Assembly: GCF_000716675.1 (NCBI RefSeq)
Contig: NZ_JNXT01000053.1
Span: forward strand, 1-57,856
Direction of reading: 5' to 3'
DNA from: Streptomyces alboflavus
GTDB taxonomy: Bacteria; Actinomycetota; Actinomycetes; Streptomycetales; Streptomycetaceae
DNA: 57,856 nt
The notes beneath the pieces are model-generated. The model was not told the origin of the DNA and made no database searches. It worked only from the letters and a program-made list of their open reading frames with translations. This document shows, piece after piece, positions 16,513 to 22,894 of this stretch (position 1 is its first letter; every line of letters begins with the position of its first letter). The position numbers and the translations under genes are program-made.

Positions 16513-16587
16513 CCGGGGCGGCCCGTCTCTCGCCAAAGAACCACGGCCGCCCCGGCTCTCCCCAACCTCGTTTCAAGCCACAGGAGA
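16513..16587 (+). ncRNA. Conserved-loop hairpin leader, copy 1 (upstream of methyltransferase)
   Basis: CCGGGGCGGCC (16513-16523) pairs with GGCCGCCCCGG (16545-16555). The apical loop contains TCTCTCGCCAAAGAACC, identical in copy 2 at 18406-18478. Right after the stem is GGCTCTCCCC, whose TCTCC (16557-16561) is complementary to GGAGA (16583-16587) of the ribosome-binding site. This would allow the leader to hide or expose that site. I infer a cis-acting RNA element or protein-binding leader. Confidence 0.6.
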
Positions 16588-16593
16588 AGGCAC

Positions 16594-18033
16594 GTGCTGA
16601 CCCTGACCGATCTGTTCTGCGGCGCCGGTGGTTCCTCCACCGGCGCCATCACGGTGCCCGGCGTCCGTGTGCGGATGGCCGCCAACCACGCCCGGCACGC
16701 CGTCGACACCCACCAGGCCAACCACCCGACCACGGACCACGACTGCGCCGACATCTCCCAGGTCGAACCCCGCCGCTACCCCAAGACGGACATCCTGTGG
16801 GCGTCCCCGGAGTGCACCAACCACTCCGGCGCGCAGGGCGTCAAGCGCGATCACGGGGAGTGGGACGACGGCCTGTTCGCCCCGGACGGCACCAACGAGT
16901 CCGCGATCCGCTCGCGCGCCACCATGTGGGACGTGCCCCGCTTCGCCGAAGCCCACCAGTACCGGGCGATCATCGTGGAGAACGTCGTGGAATCCCGCTG
17001 GTGGGGACCGAAGAACAACCGCGGCGCCGTCCACGACGCGTGGCTGCACACCATGCTCGCGTGGGGCTACGACCACCGCGCGGTCTACCTCAACTCCATG
17101 CACGCCACCGCCTACGGCCAGGGCGCGGCACAGAACCGCGACCGCAAGTACGACGTGTTCTGGCTCAGCGGCACCCAGGCTCCGGACTTCGACAAGTGGC
17201 TTCGCCCGTACGCCATCTGCCCGGTCCACGGCCGGGTGCGCGCCCTGCAGGGCTGGAAGACGACGAAGCTGTGCAGCCCGTTCAAGCCCTGGGGGCGCTA
17301 CGGGGCTCGCAACCAGTACCAGTGGCGCTGCCCCCGGGTGGAGTGCCGCAACCAGGTCATCGAACCCGTGGTGCGGGCCGCCGCCGAAATCGTCGACTGG
17401 CAGCTTCCCGCCGTCGCCATCAAAGACCGCGCGGACGCGGGCCTGGACCCGCTCGCCGCGGCGACGATGCGCCGCATCCGGGCCGGCTTCACCCAGTTCG
17501 CCCGCCCCTGCCTCATCCCCGTCGAAGGACGCGACGGCAAGCAGCCCATCCCCGTCGAGCTGCCGATGCGCACCTGCTCCACCCGCAACGAGACCGGCGT
17601 CACCGTGCCCCCGTACATGGTCGAGCTGCGCGGCGGCTCCTCCTCGCACCGGGCCATCACCGAGCCCACCGCGACCGTGTGCGCGGGCGGCAACCACCTC
17701 TACCTCGCCGCCCCGGACATGGTGCTGCCGTACTACAGCACCTCCGCCGCCCGCCCCGCGTCCGAGCCGCTGCCCACCGTGACCACCATCGACCGGCACG
17801 CCGCCCTCACCGGCGGCACCGTGGACACAGTGGAGGACATGCGGTTCCGGATGCTGGAGCCGCACGAGTGCCAGGCCGCCATGGAGTTCCCGGCCGACTA
17901 CCTGCTGACCCCGAAGGACAAACGCACCAAGGTCCAGATGCTCGGCAACGCGGTCACCCCGAACGCCGCCCGCGACCTGGTCGCCATGCTCACCGAGGCC
18001 CTCACCGGCCAGGACCTCGAACCCGCCGCCTGA
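16594..18033 (+). CDS. Divergent C5-cytosine DNA methyltransferase
   Basis: The 479-residue protein has the class I cytosine methyltransferase order: motif I DLFCGAGGSSTG (6-17), a motif IV variant SPECTNHS with catalytic cysteine C74 in place of the usual PCQ, ENVVES (129-134), QNRDRKYDVFW as motif VIII, and C-terminal QMLGNAVTPNAARDLV as motif X. A target-recognition region with CPVH and CPRVEC lies between. No restriction partner is adjacent, so a protective or regulatory role for the element is likely. GTG 16594 follows AGGAGAAGG. The specificity is unknown. Confidence 0.85.
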   Translation: MLTLTDLFCGAGGSSTGAITVPGVRVRMAANHARHAVDTHQANHPTTDHDCADISQVEPRRYPKTDILWASPECTNHSGAQGVKRDHGEWDDGLFAPDGTNESAIRSRATMWDVPRFAEAHQYRAIIVENVVESRWWGPKNNRGAVHDAWLHTMLAWGYDHRAVYLNSMHATAYGQGAAQNRDRKYDVFWLSGTQAPDFDKWLRPYAICPVHGRVRALQGWKTTKLCSPFKPWGRYGARNQYQWRCPRVECRNQVIEPVVRAAAEIVDWQLPAVAIKDRADAGLDPLAAATMRRIRAGFTQFARPCLIPVEGRDGKQPIPVELPMRTCSTRNETGVTVPPYMVELRGGSSSHRAITEPTATVCAGGNHLYLAAPDMVLPYYSTSAARPASEPLPTVTTIDRHAALTGGTVDTVEDMRFRMLEPHECQAAMEFPADYLLTPKDKRTKVQMLGNAVTPNAARDLVAMLTEALTGQDLEPAA

Positions 18034-18080
18034 AGGGCTCCGGCCCACGCGCGGGGGCATGCACAGGCGCTCGGGTCCTG

Positions 18081-18127
18081 AAGCCTCCCCGCCCCCGGGG
18101 AGGCTTGGCGGAAGCGTAGCTTCCGCC
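18081..18127 (+). terminator. Tandem hairpins after the methyltransferase gene
   Basis: The first stem, AAGCCTCCCCG/CGGGGAGGCTT (18081-18091, 18096-18106), has 11 bp and a CCCC loop. The second, GGCGGAAGC/GCTTCCGCC (18107-18115, 18119-18127), has 9 bp and a 3-nt loop and begins on the next base. They probably form a double transcription terminator; a replication role is possible. Confidence 0.65.
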
Positions 18128-18405
18128 CCAACTTGCTGGCCGCGAGGTCGGCTCGGCTCGGACACTCCGAGCCTCCATCTTGCTCGCTCGCTGCTCCGCT
18201 TGAAGGCCCTGCTCAGCGCGCCTCGCGGATGCCCTCTCGCTCCCTGACGCAGCCCTCAGGGGGCGTGGAGCGGGGCGAAACATAGCGGCGAGTACCGGTT
18301 AGCGAAACCGGTGATTCTCCGGACCCTCAGAGATGGATCGCGACGGCCCGCAGCTCCAGGCCGCGGTCGCCGTGGTCTGCCCTGCCCGCACACAACCCGC
18401 TGCGC

Positions 18406-18478
18406 CCGGGGCGGACGCTCTCTCGCCAAAGAACCGCGTCCGCCCCGGCTCTCCCCGTCCCTGTGACAGAACAGGAGA
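18406..18478 (+). ncRNA. Conserved-loop hairpin leader, copy 2 (upstream of Prim-Pol)
   Basis: CCGGGGCGGACGC (18406-18418) pairs with GCGTCCGCCCCGG (18436-18448), a 13-bp stem. The 17-nt loop TCTCTCGCCAAAGAACC is identical to copy 1. One stem pair differs as A-T here and C-G in copy 1, a compensatory change. GGCTCTCCCC follows; its TCTCC (18450-18454) can pair with GGAGA (18474-18478) of the ribosome-binding site. Geometry relative to the start codon is nearly the same as in copy 1. Confidence 0.62.
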
Positions 18479-18487
18479 ACCTCCAAA

Positions 18488-19390
18488 ATGCCACACCCCG
18501 GCACCCCTCCGCTGCTGTCCGCAGCGCTCACGGCCGCCGTCCGCGGCTGGCCCGTCCACCCGCTGCGCCCCGGCGCCAAGAGCCCGGCCCTGCACGGCGA
18601 GCGCACCTGCCCCCGCACCGGCGACTGCACGGCCGGCCACCGCAAGTGGGAGCAGCGCGCCACCCGCGACCACCAGCGCATCCAACGCGCCTGGTCGGCG
18701 AGCCCGTTCAACATCGGCATCGCCACCGGCCCCGCCCACCTGGTCGTCATCGACCTCGACGTCCCCAAGGACAAGGGCAGTTCGGACGCGCCTGACGGCG
18801 CGCAACACTTCCTGGCGCTCTGCGAGCGCGCCGGACAGCCCACCCCGGCCACCTACACGGTGCGGACCCCCAGCGGCGGCCACCATCTGTACTTCACCGC
18901 CCCGCCCGGCACCCGCCTGACCAACACCGCCAGCCGCCTGGCCGACCTCGTCGACACCCGTGCATGGGGCGGCTACGTCCTCGCCGCGGGCAGCATCATC
19001 GACGGCGCCGCCTACGAGGTCACCGACAACGCGCCGGTCGCCGAACTGCCCGCCTGGCTGCTCACCGCACTCCGGCCCGCCCCGACGGCCAGCACCCCGC
19101 CCGCCATCACCCCGACCCGCGACGCCACCCGCCTGGCCCGCGTGGCGCTCGAACGCGAGCAGGCCGCCATCCAGGCCGCACCCCAAGGGGCCAGGGAGGC
19201 AACGCTGTTCACCTCCGCCCGCGCCATGGGCCGCTTCGTGGCCTGGGGCGACATCGACCGCCACGAGGTCGAAGAGGCTTTTCAGGCAGCAGGAGAGGCG
19301 GCCGGACTCAAAGCGTACGAGTGCCGCTCCACCCTGCGCTCCGCCCTGAACTGGTCGATCCGCACCGCCCGCCCCCGGCGGACAGCATGA
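18488..19390 (+). CDS. Bifunctional DNA primase/polymerase (Prim-Pol)
   Basis: The 300-residue protein matches the archaeo-eukaryotic-type Prim-Pol domain used by one class of AICE for replication. It has an N-terminal GWPVHPLRPGAKSPAL segment, a CPRTGDC zinc-like insertion, the metal-binding acidic motif VVIDLDV (D89, D91), and SGGHHLYF (129-136). A helical C-terminal extension follows. AGGAGA at 18473-18478 precedes ATG 18488. The stop overlaps the next gene (ATGA), which leads into the DUF3631 ATPase, completing a replication module. Confidence 0.9.
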   Translation: MPHPGTPPLLSAALTAAVRGWPVHPLRPGAKSPALHGERTCPRTGDCTAGHRKWEQRATRDHQRIQRAWSASPFNIGIATGPAHLVVIDLDVPKDKGSSDAPDGAQHFLALCERAGQPTPATYTVRTPSGGHHLYFTAPPGTRLTNTASRLADLVDTRAWGGYVLAAGSIIDGAAYEVTDNAPVAELPAWLLTALRPAPTASTPPAITPTRDATRLARVALEREQAAIQAAPQGAREATLFTSARAMGRFVAWGDIDRHEVEEAFQAAGEAAGLKAYECRSTLRSALNWSIRTARPRRTA

Positions 19391-19755
19391 GCGACCAGCC
19401 GCCCCGCCCTGAAAAGCCCCTCACCCTCGTTGCCCGGAGCCGTACGCGCCCGCATCCGGCGGGCCCCGACGGGGGCGGTGGCACGAAGGACGACGGCCGC
19501 CAGGCCGTCCTTTCAGCCCTTCCCACCGAACAGCCCCCGAGCGCCCCGCCGCGCGGCGACGGCCGCTTCCCCGTGGCCTGGCTGCACATCAGCGCGCCCC
19601 GCGGCGCCATCCCCACCGCCACCTCACGGTGCCTGTGCGGCCGTGACCGCAACGCCGTGGGCCACACGAAGGTGCTCGCCCTGATCGACGACCACACCGC
19701 CCACCGCGCCCTCTGCCCCCTGCGCGCCACCTCAGAAGGGAGGAACGCCGCATGA
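19387..19755 (+). CDS. Small hypothetical protein of replication module
   Basis: The 122-residue product has a disordered Pro/Gly-rich N-terminal half and a conserved-looking C-terminal part: CLCGRDRNAVGHTKVLALID followed by DHTAHRALCPL. The Cys/His spacing suggests a small zinc-binding fold. Both ends overlap neighbours in ATGA style, so it is co-translated with Prim-Pol and the ATPase. No family name can be given. Confidence 0.7.
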   Translation: MSDQPPRPEKPLTLVARSRTRPHPAGPDGGGGTKDDGRQAVLSALPTEQPPSAPPRGDGRFPVAWLHISAPRGAIPTATSRCLCGRDRNAVGHTKVLALIDDHTAHRALCPLRATSEGRNAA

Positions 19756-21017
19756 CCAGCACCACCCCGCCTGCGCCGTCCATCGACGGCGCGGCCCTGC
19801 TCGACGAAGTCGAAGCGTTCCACCGCCGCTTCAACGTCTTCCCCACCGATGCCGCCTACGTGGCCGTGGCTCTGTGGGACGCGCACGCCCACCTCATCGA
19901 CGCGTTCGACGGCACCGCCCGCCTCGCCTTCCTCTCCCCGGAACCAGGGTCGGGCAAGTCCCGCGCCCTGGAGATCGTGGAGACCCTCACCCCGCGCGCC
20001 GCGACCACGGTCAACGCCTCCGCCAACGCCCTGTTCCGCCTCGTGGAGGCCGACGGCGGTACCCCGACGCTGCTCTTCGACGAGATCGACACCGTGTTCG
20101 GGCCCAAGGCTGGCGGCAACGAAGAGGTGCGTGGCTTCCTCAACTCTGGCTACCGCCGCGGTGCCAAGTCCCTGCGCTGCGTCGGCGACGGATCCAACCA
20201 GAGCACGGAGTGGTTCTCCTCGTTCTGCGCGGTCGCCATGGCCGGGCTCGGCTCCCTGCCAGACACGATCCTGACCCGTTCGGTCATCATCCGCATGCGT
20301 AAGAAGGCCCCCAACGAGAAGGCCGAACCGTACCGGCGCCGCACCCACGAGCAGCAGGGGCACGCCCTGCGCGACCGGCTCGCCGACTGGACGGCGACCG
20401 TCCACGCGCAGGTGGCCGACGCGTGGCCCGACATGCCCGAGGGCGTCTCCGACCGCCCCGCCGACGTGTGGGAACCGCTCCTCGCGGTCGCGGACGCGGC
20501 GGGCGGTGCCTGGCCTGAGCGGGCCCGCGCCGCTTGCGTGGCTCTCATCAAGGCCGCGCAGGAAGGAGACGAAGCCTCCCTCGGCGTGCGGCTGCTGACC
20601 GACCTGCGCGACCACGTGTTCTGCGGCGCCGACCGCATGCCCACCGCCGCCATCCTCGAAGTCCTCCTCGGGCTCGACGACGCGTCCTGGGCCGACCTGA
20701 GCGACGACGGACAGCACTGCAAGCCGCTCACCGCCCGCGGCCTGTCCAAGCTCCTGAGCCAGTACGTCCGCCCCGACAACACCCCGATCCGCCCCCGCGG
20801 CATCCGCGTCGGCAGCGGCACCCCTAAGGGCTACTACGCGGAAGACCTCAGCGACGCCTGGGCCCGCTACTGCCCCCCTCCCCCCGAAAAGTCCGCAACA
20901 GCCGCAACAGCCGCAACATCGCAGGTCAACGAGGGTGAATCTGTGGCGGAAAGCCCGTCCGAGAGCCGCCACATGGTCGTGGAAACCGACACACGCCCCC
21001 TGCGCAGCGTCGGCTGA
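19752..21017 (+). CDS. DUF3631 P-loop ATPase (helicase-like)
   Basis: The 421-residue protein has Walker A SPEPGSGKSRALE near residue 57, Walker B TLLFDEID near 100, and an arginine-finger-like RSVIIRMRKK region near 180, followed by the helical C-terminal domain typical of DUF3631 proteins. In Prim-Pol AICEs this protein acts with the primase, probably as the replicative helicase or loader. The start overlaps the preceding gene (ATGA). The 3' end of the coding sequence carries three 9-bp CCGCAACAG-type repeats that belong to an iteron cluster. Confidence 0.85.
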   Translation: MTSTTPPAPSIDGAALLDEVEAFHRRFNVFPTDAAYVAVALWDAHAHLIDAFDGTARLAFLSPEPGSGKSRALEIVETLTPRAATTVNASANALFRLVEADGGTPTLLFDEIDTVFGPKAGGNEEVRGFLNSGYRRGAKSLRCVGDGSNQSTEWFSSFCAVAMAGLGSLPDTILTRSVIIRMRKKAPNEKAEPYRRRTHEQQGHALRDRLADWTATVHAQVADAWPDMPEGVSDRPADVWEPLLAVADAAGGAWPERARAACVALIKAAQEGDEASLGVRLLTDLRDHVFCGADRMPTAAILEVLLGLDDASWADLSDDGQHCKPLTARGLSKLLSQYVRPDNTPIRPRGIRVGSGTPKGYYAEDLSDAWARYCPPPPEKSATAATAATSQVNEGESVAESPSESRHMVVETDTRPLRSVG

Positions 21018-21139
21018 ACGACCGGACCCGATAGGTGCCGCCGCGCCCACGCGTGGCGGCACCTATCCGCAACACAACTGGCATCCGCCACAGATTCACG
21101 CCGCTGACCAGCAATGTTGCGGCGTGGCGGATGTTGCGG
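20893..21139. repeat. CCGCMACA iteron cluster with inverted halves
   Basis: CCGCAACA occurs at 20893, 20902 and 20911 (9-bp period) and 21067; CCGCCACA at 21085; the reverse-complement forms TGTGGCGG at 20942, TGTTGCGG at 21115 and 21132, and the close variant CGTGGCGG at 21123. GTGAATCTGTGGCGGA (20935-20950) and TCCGCCACAGATTCAC (21084-21099) form an exact 16-bp inverted repeat. The cluster spans the DUF3631 3' end and the xis upstream region. It may be an origin, a Xis or Int arm-site region, or TraB recognition repeats. Confidence 0.65.
21030..21067 (+). terminator. Terminator after DUF3631 gene
   Basis: GATAGGTGCCGCC (21030-21042) pairs perfectly with GGCGGCACCTATC (21055-21067), a 13-bp stem with a 12-nt loop, starting 12 bp after the stop codon. 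The T run is weak, as usual in this composition. It probably separates the replication operon from xis-int and lies inside the iteron cluster. Confidence 0.7.
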
Positions 21140-21185
21140 ATTCTCCAGAAGGCCCCACACGACAAGCGAGCAACAAGGAGGACGC

Positions 21186-21401
21186 ATGGAAGCGGTCGCT
21201 CCTGCCGCCGTGACGCAGCGCCGTCTCTACAGCGTGGAAGTCGCCGCTGAACTTCTCGGCATCGGCCGCACCGCCGCGTACGACGAGATTCGCCTAGGAC
21301 GTCTCCGCACAGTACGCCGCGGTCGCCGCCGCCTTGTGCCCCCGGAGTGGATCGACGAGTACGTCGAACTCCTCAAGCATGAGGCCGAAGCCGCCGCCTG
21401 A
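21186..21401 (+). CDS. xis: Excisionase (MerR-like HTH)
   Basis: This 71-residue protein has a single winged-helix/MerR-like DNA-binding domain: YSVEVAAELLGIGRTAAYDE then RLGRLRTVRRGRRRLVPPEW. This is the standard form of AICE excisionases, which bend DNA and bias the integrase towards excision. AAGGAGG at 21175-21181 precedes ATG 21186. A terminator hairpin separates it from int. Position and size make the assignment strong. Confidence 0.9.
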   Translation: MEAVAPAAVTQRRLYSVEVAAELLGIGRTAAYDEIRLGRLRTVRRGRRRLVPPEWIDEYVELLKHEAEAAA

Positions 21402-21412
21402 TACCGAGACCT

Positions 21413-21449
21413 GAGCAGGGCCGCACTCACCACGGGTGCGGCCCTGCTC
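21413..21449 (+). terminator. Hairpin between xis and int
   Basis: GAGCAGGGCCGCAC (21413-21426) and GTGCGGCCCTGCTC (21436-21449) form a perfect 14-bp stem with a 9-nt loop, followed by TTTGCCC. It lies 12 bp after the xis stop and 24 bp before int, so it may reduce read-through and set the Xis/Int ratio. Confidence 0.75.
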
Positions 21450-21473
21450 TTTGCCCATGGAGGGTACGACCGC

Positions 21474-22685
21474 ATGACCGAAACACCTGCGAAGCGCAGC
21501 AGAGCAGGGCACGGCGACGACTCGATCTACTGGGACAAGTCCAAGAACAGGTACATCGGCGCGGTGTCGCTGGGGTACACCCCGTCCGGCAGCCGCAGGC
21601 GTCCGAAGGTGTCGGGCAAGACCAAGACCGAAGTGCGGCAGAAGCTGCGCGAGCTGCGGAAGGAACTCGCTCGCGGGGCCAGAGCACCAGCCAGTTACAC
21701 GGTTGCCCAGGCCGTGAACGACTGGCTTGCCCAGGGACTCAAGGGCAAGGAAGCCTCGAGCATCGGCACATACCGGAGCCTGGCGGACAACCACGTCATT
21801 CCGCATCTGGGCGCGGCCAAGCTGAAGGATCTCGAAGCCGACGACGTCGACGAGTGGCTGGAAGGCCGGGCGGAGGTGCTCGCGACCCGGTCCCTGCGGA
21901 TGGTTCGCTCGATCCTGCGGCGGTCCATCGCTCACGCGCAGAGGCGGGGGAGGGCCGTGCAGAACGTGGCCGATCTGGTCGAGTTACCCGAGGGACGGCC
22001 CGGCCGGCCGAGCAAGTCCCTCTCCCTCGAACAGGGCGAAGCCGTCCTGCGCGCCATGGAGGGCACCTGGATCCACGCCTACGTGGTGTTGTCCCTCCTG
22101 GTGGGAGTCCGGCCGGAGGAGGCGCGAGCCCTCACCTGGACGCACGTCCACTTCACAGAGCCGGGGGAGGGCAAACCGCACGTGGACGTCTGGCGCTCTG
22201 TGCGTCGGCACGGTGACACCAAGACGCACAGGAGCCGCCGCTCGTTGGCCATGCCGCGGCAGGTCGCGCTCGTGATGAAGGCGCACAAGGCCCGGCAGCA
22301 GGCCGATTTCCGGACGGCTAACAAGGAATGGGTGGAAGACGGACTCGTCTTCCCCACCAAGACCGGGAATCGGCGCGACGCCACGGACGTACGGCGGAAC
22401 TTCCGCGAACTGCTGCGCGCGGCAGGCTTCGAGAACCCGGGAAAGTGGACCACGCGGGAGCTCCGGACGAGCTTCGTGTCCCTGCTCTCCGACCACGGCA
22501 TCCCGATCGAAGTCATCGCCCGCCTGGTCGGCCACAGCGGCAGCGTGACGACGGAGAGGGTCTACCGCAAGCAACTGCGGCCCGTGATCTCCGACGGAGC
22601 GGAGGCCATGGACGACATCTTCGGCGACGACGAGACGGAGGACGAAGAGACGGAGGACGAAGAGGAGGTCTCCGAGCGGGGCTGA
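21474..22685 (+). CDS. int: Site-specific tyrosine integrase
   Basis: The 403-residue integrase has an N-terminal arm-binding domain (DSIYWDKSKNRYIGAVSLGY), a core-binding SAM-like domain (about 72-165) and the catalytic domain. Catalytic residues visible are R213 in VGVRPEEARALTW, K250, R331 in RELRTSF, H354 in LVGHSG and Y364 in ERVYRKQ. The usual HxxR box has Arg at the first His position, a variant seen in many actinobacterial integrases. The C-terminus is a very acidic tail. The gene lies 81 bp before attR and should catalyse integration at the 33-bp core. Confidence 0.95.
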   Translation: MTETPAKRSRAGHGDDSIYWDKSKNRYIGAVSLGYTPSGSRRRPKVSGKTKTEVRQKLRELRKELARGARAPASYTVAQAVNDWLAQGLKGKEASSIGTYRSLADNHVIPHLGAAKLKDLEADDVDEWLEGRAEVLATRSLRMVRSILRRSIAHAQRRGRAVQNVADLVELPEGRPGRPSKSLSLEQGEAVLRAMEGTWIHAYVVLSLLVGVRPEEARALTWTHVHFTEPGEGKPHVDVWRSVRRHGDTKTHRSRRSLAMPRQVALVMKAHKARQQADFRTANKEWVEDGLVFPTKTGNRRDATDVRRNFRELLRAAGFENPGKWTTRELRTSFVSLLSDHGIPIEVIARLVGHSGSVTTERVYRKQLRPVISDGAEAMDDIFGDDETEDEETEDEEEVSERG

Positions 22686-22766
22686 TCTGAGCGCCAGGGC
22701 TCCCTGTTTGGCTCCCGACGCCTGGTGGGAGCCCTGTGCCGACTCACTGTGACGTGCATGAACCGT

Positions 22767-22799
22767 TCACCGGTACAAACCAATCCGTTTATCGGATTG
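22767..22799 (+). repeat. attR, 33-bp direct repeat
   Basis: Identical to attL at 3675-3707. Here the palindrome extends to ACCAATCCG-TTTAT-CGGATTGGT (22779-22801) with 9-bp arms, because the chromosomal base on the right continues the symmetry. The reconstructed empty site would therefore carry the full palindrome. It ends 95 bp before the TTG start of the peptidase gene. Confidence 0.92.
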
Positions 22800-22894
22800 G
22801 TAAAAAACGTCCAACACGTCTGTTGTCAGGGACCCCCAGACGCAAGTATCCCCGTACCGAGCGAACGACCGAATCGATGTGCGGGAGGCCCCAC

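Larger units (their letters stand above)
18034..18487. other. 454-bp noncoding region before Prim-Pol
   Basis: No gene is supported. It contains tandem hairpins (18081-18127) after the methyltransferase gene, ACCGGT repeats around 18294-18314, and the second conserved-loop hairpin directly before the Prim-Pol gene. Its position before the replication gene makes it one candidate for the element's origin, but no iterons were seen here. Confidence 0.55.
3675..22799. mobile_element. Integrated AICE with Prim-Pol replication module
   Basis: A 33-bp perfect direct repeat bounds a 19.1-kb segment. Inside are all modules of an actinomycete integrative and conjugative element: tyrosine integrase (21474-22685) beside attR, excisionase (21186-21401), Prim-Pol plus DUF3631 ATPase for autonomous replication, a TraB/FtsK double-stranded DNA translocase with Spd-like spread proteins, SSB, and a GntR-Nudix immunity-type regulator with an XRE regulator. 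The element also carries a Ser/Thr kinase and a cytosine methyltransferase. No RepSA-type replication initiator or relaxase was seen, consistent with TraB-type double-stranded transfer. The element looks intact, with no broken core gene. Confidence 0.93.

Noticed and set aside
16573..18165. 530-codon minus-strand frame antisense to the methyltransferase
   Set aside because: The plus-strand gene has all methyltransferase motifs; the antisense frame has none.
21018..21185. Small ORF between DUF3631 and xis starting at 20935 or 21035
   Set aside because: These frames overlap the terminator and the iteron cluster and lack ribosome-binding sites.
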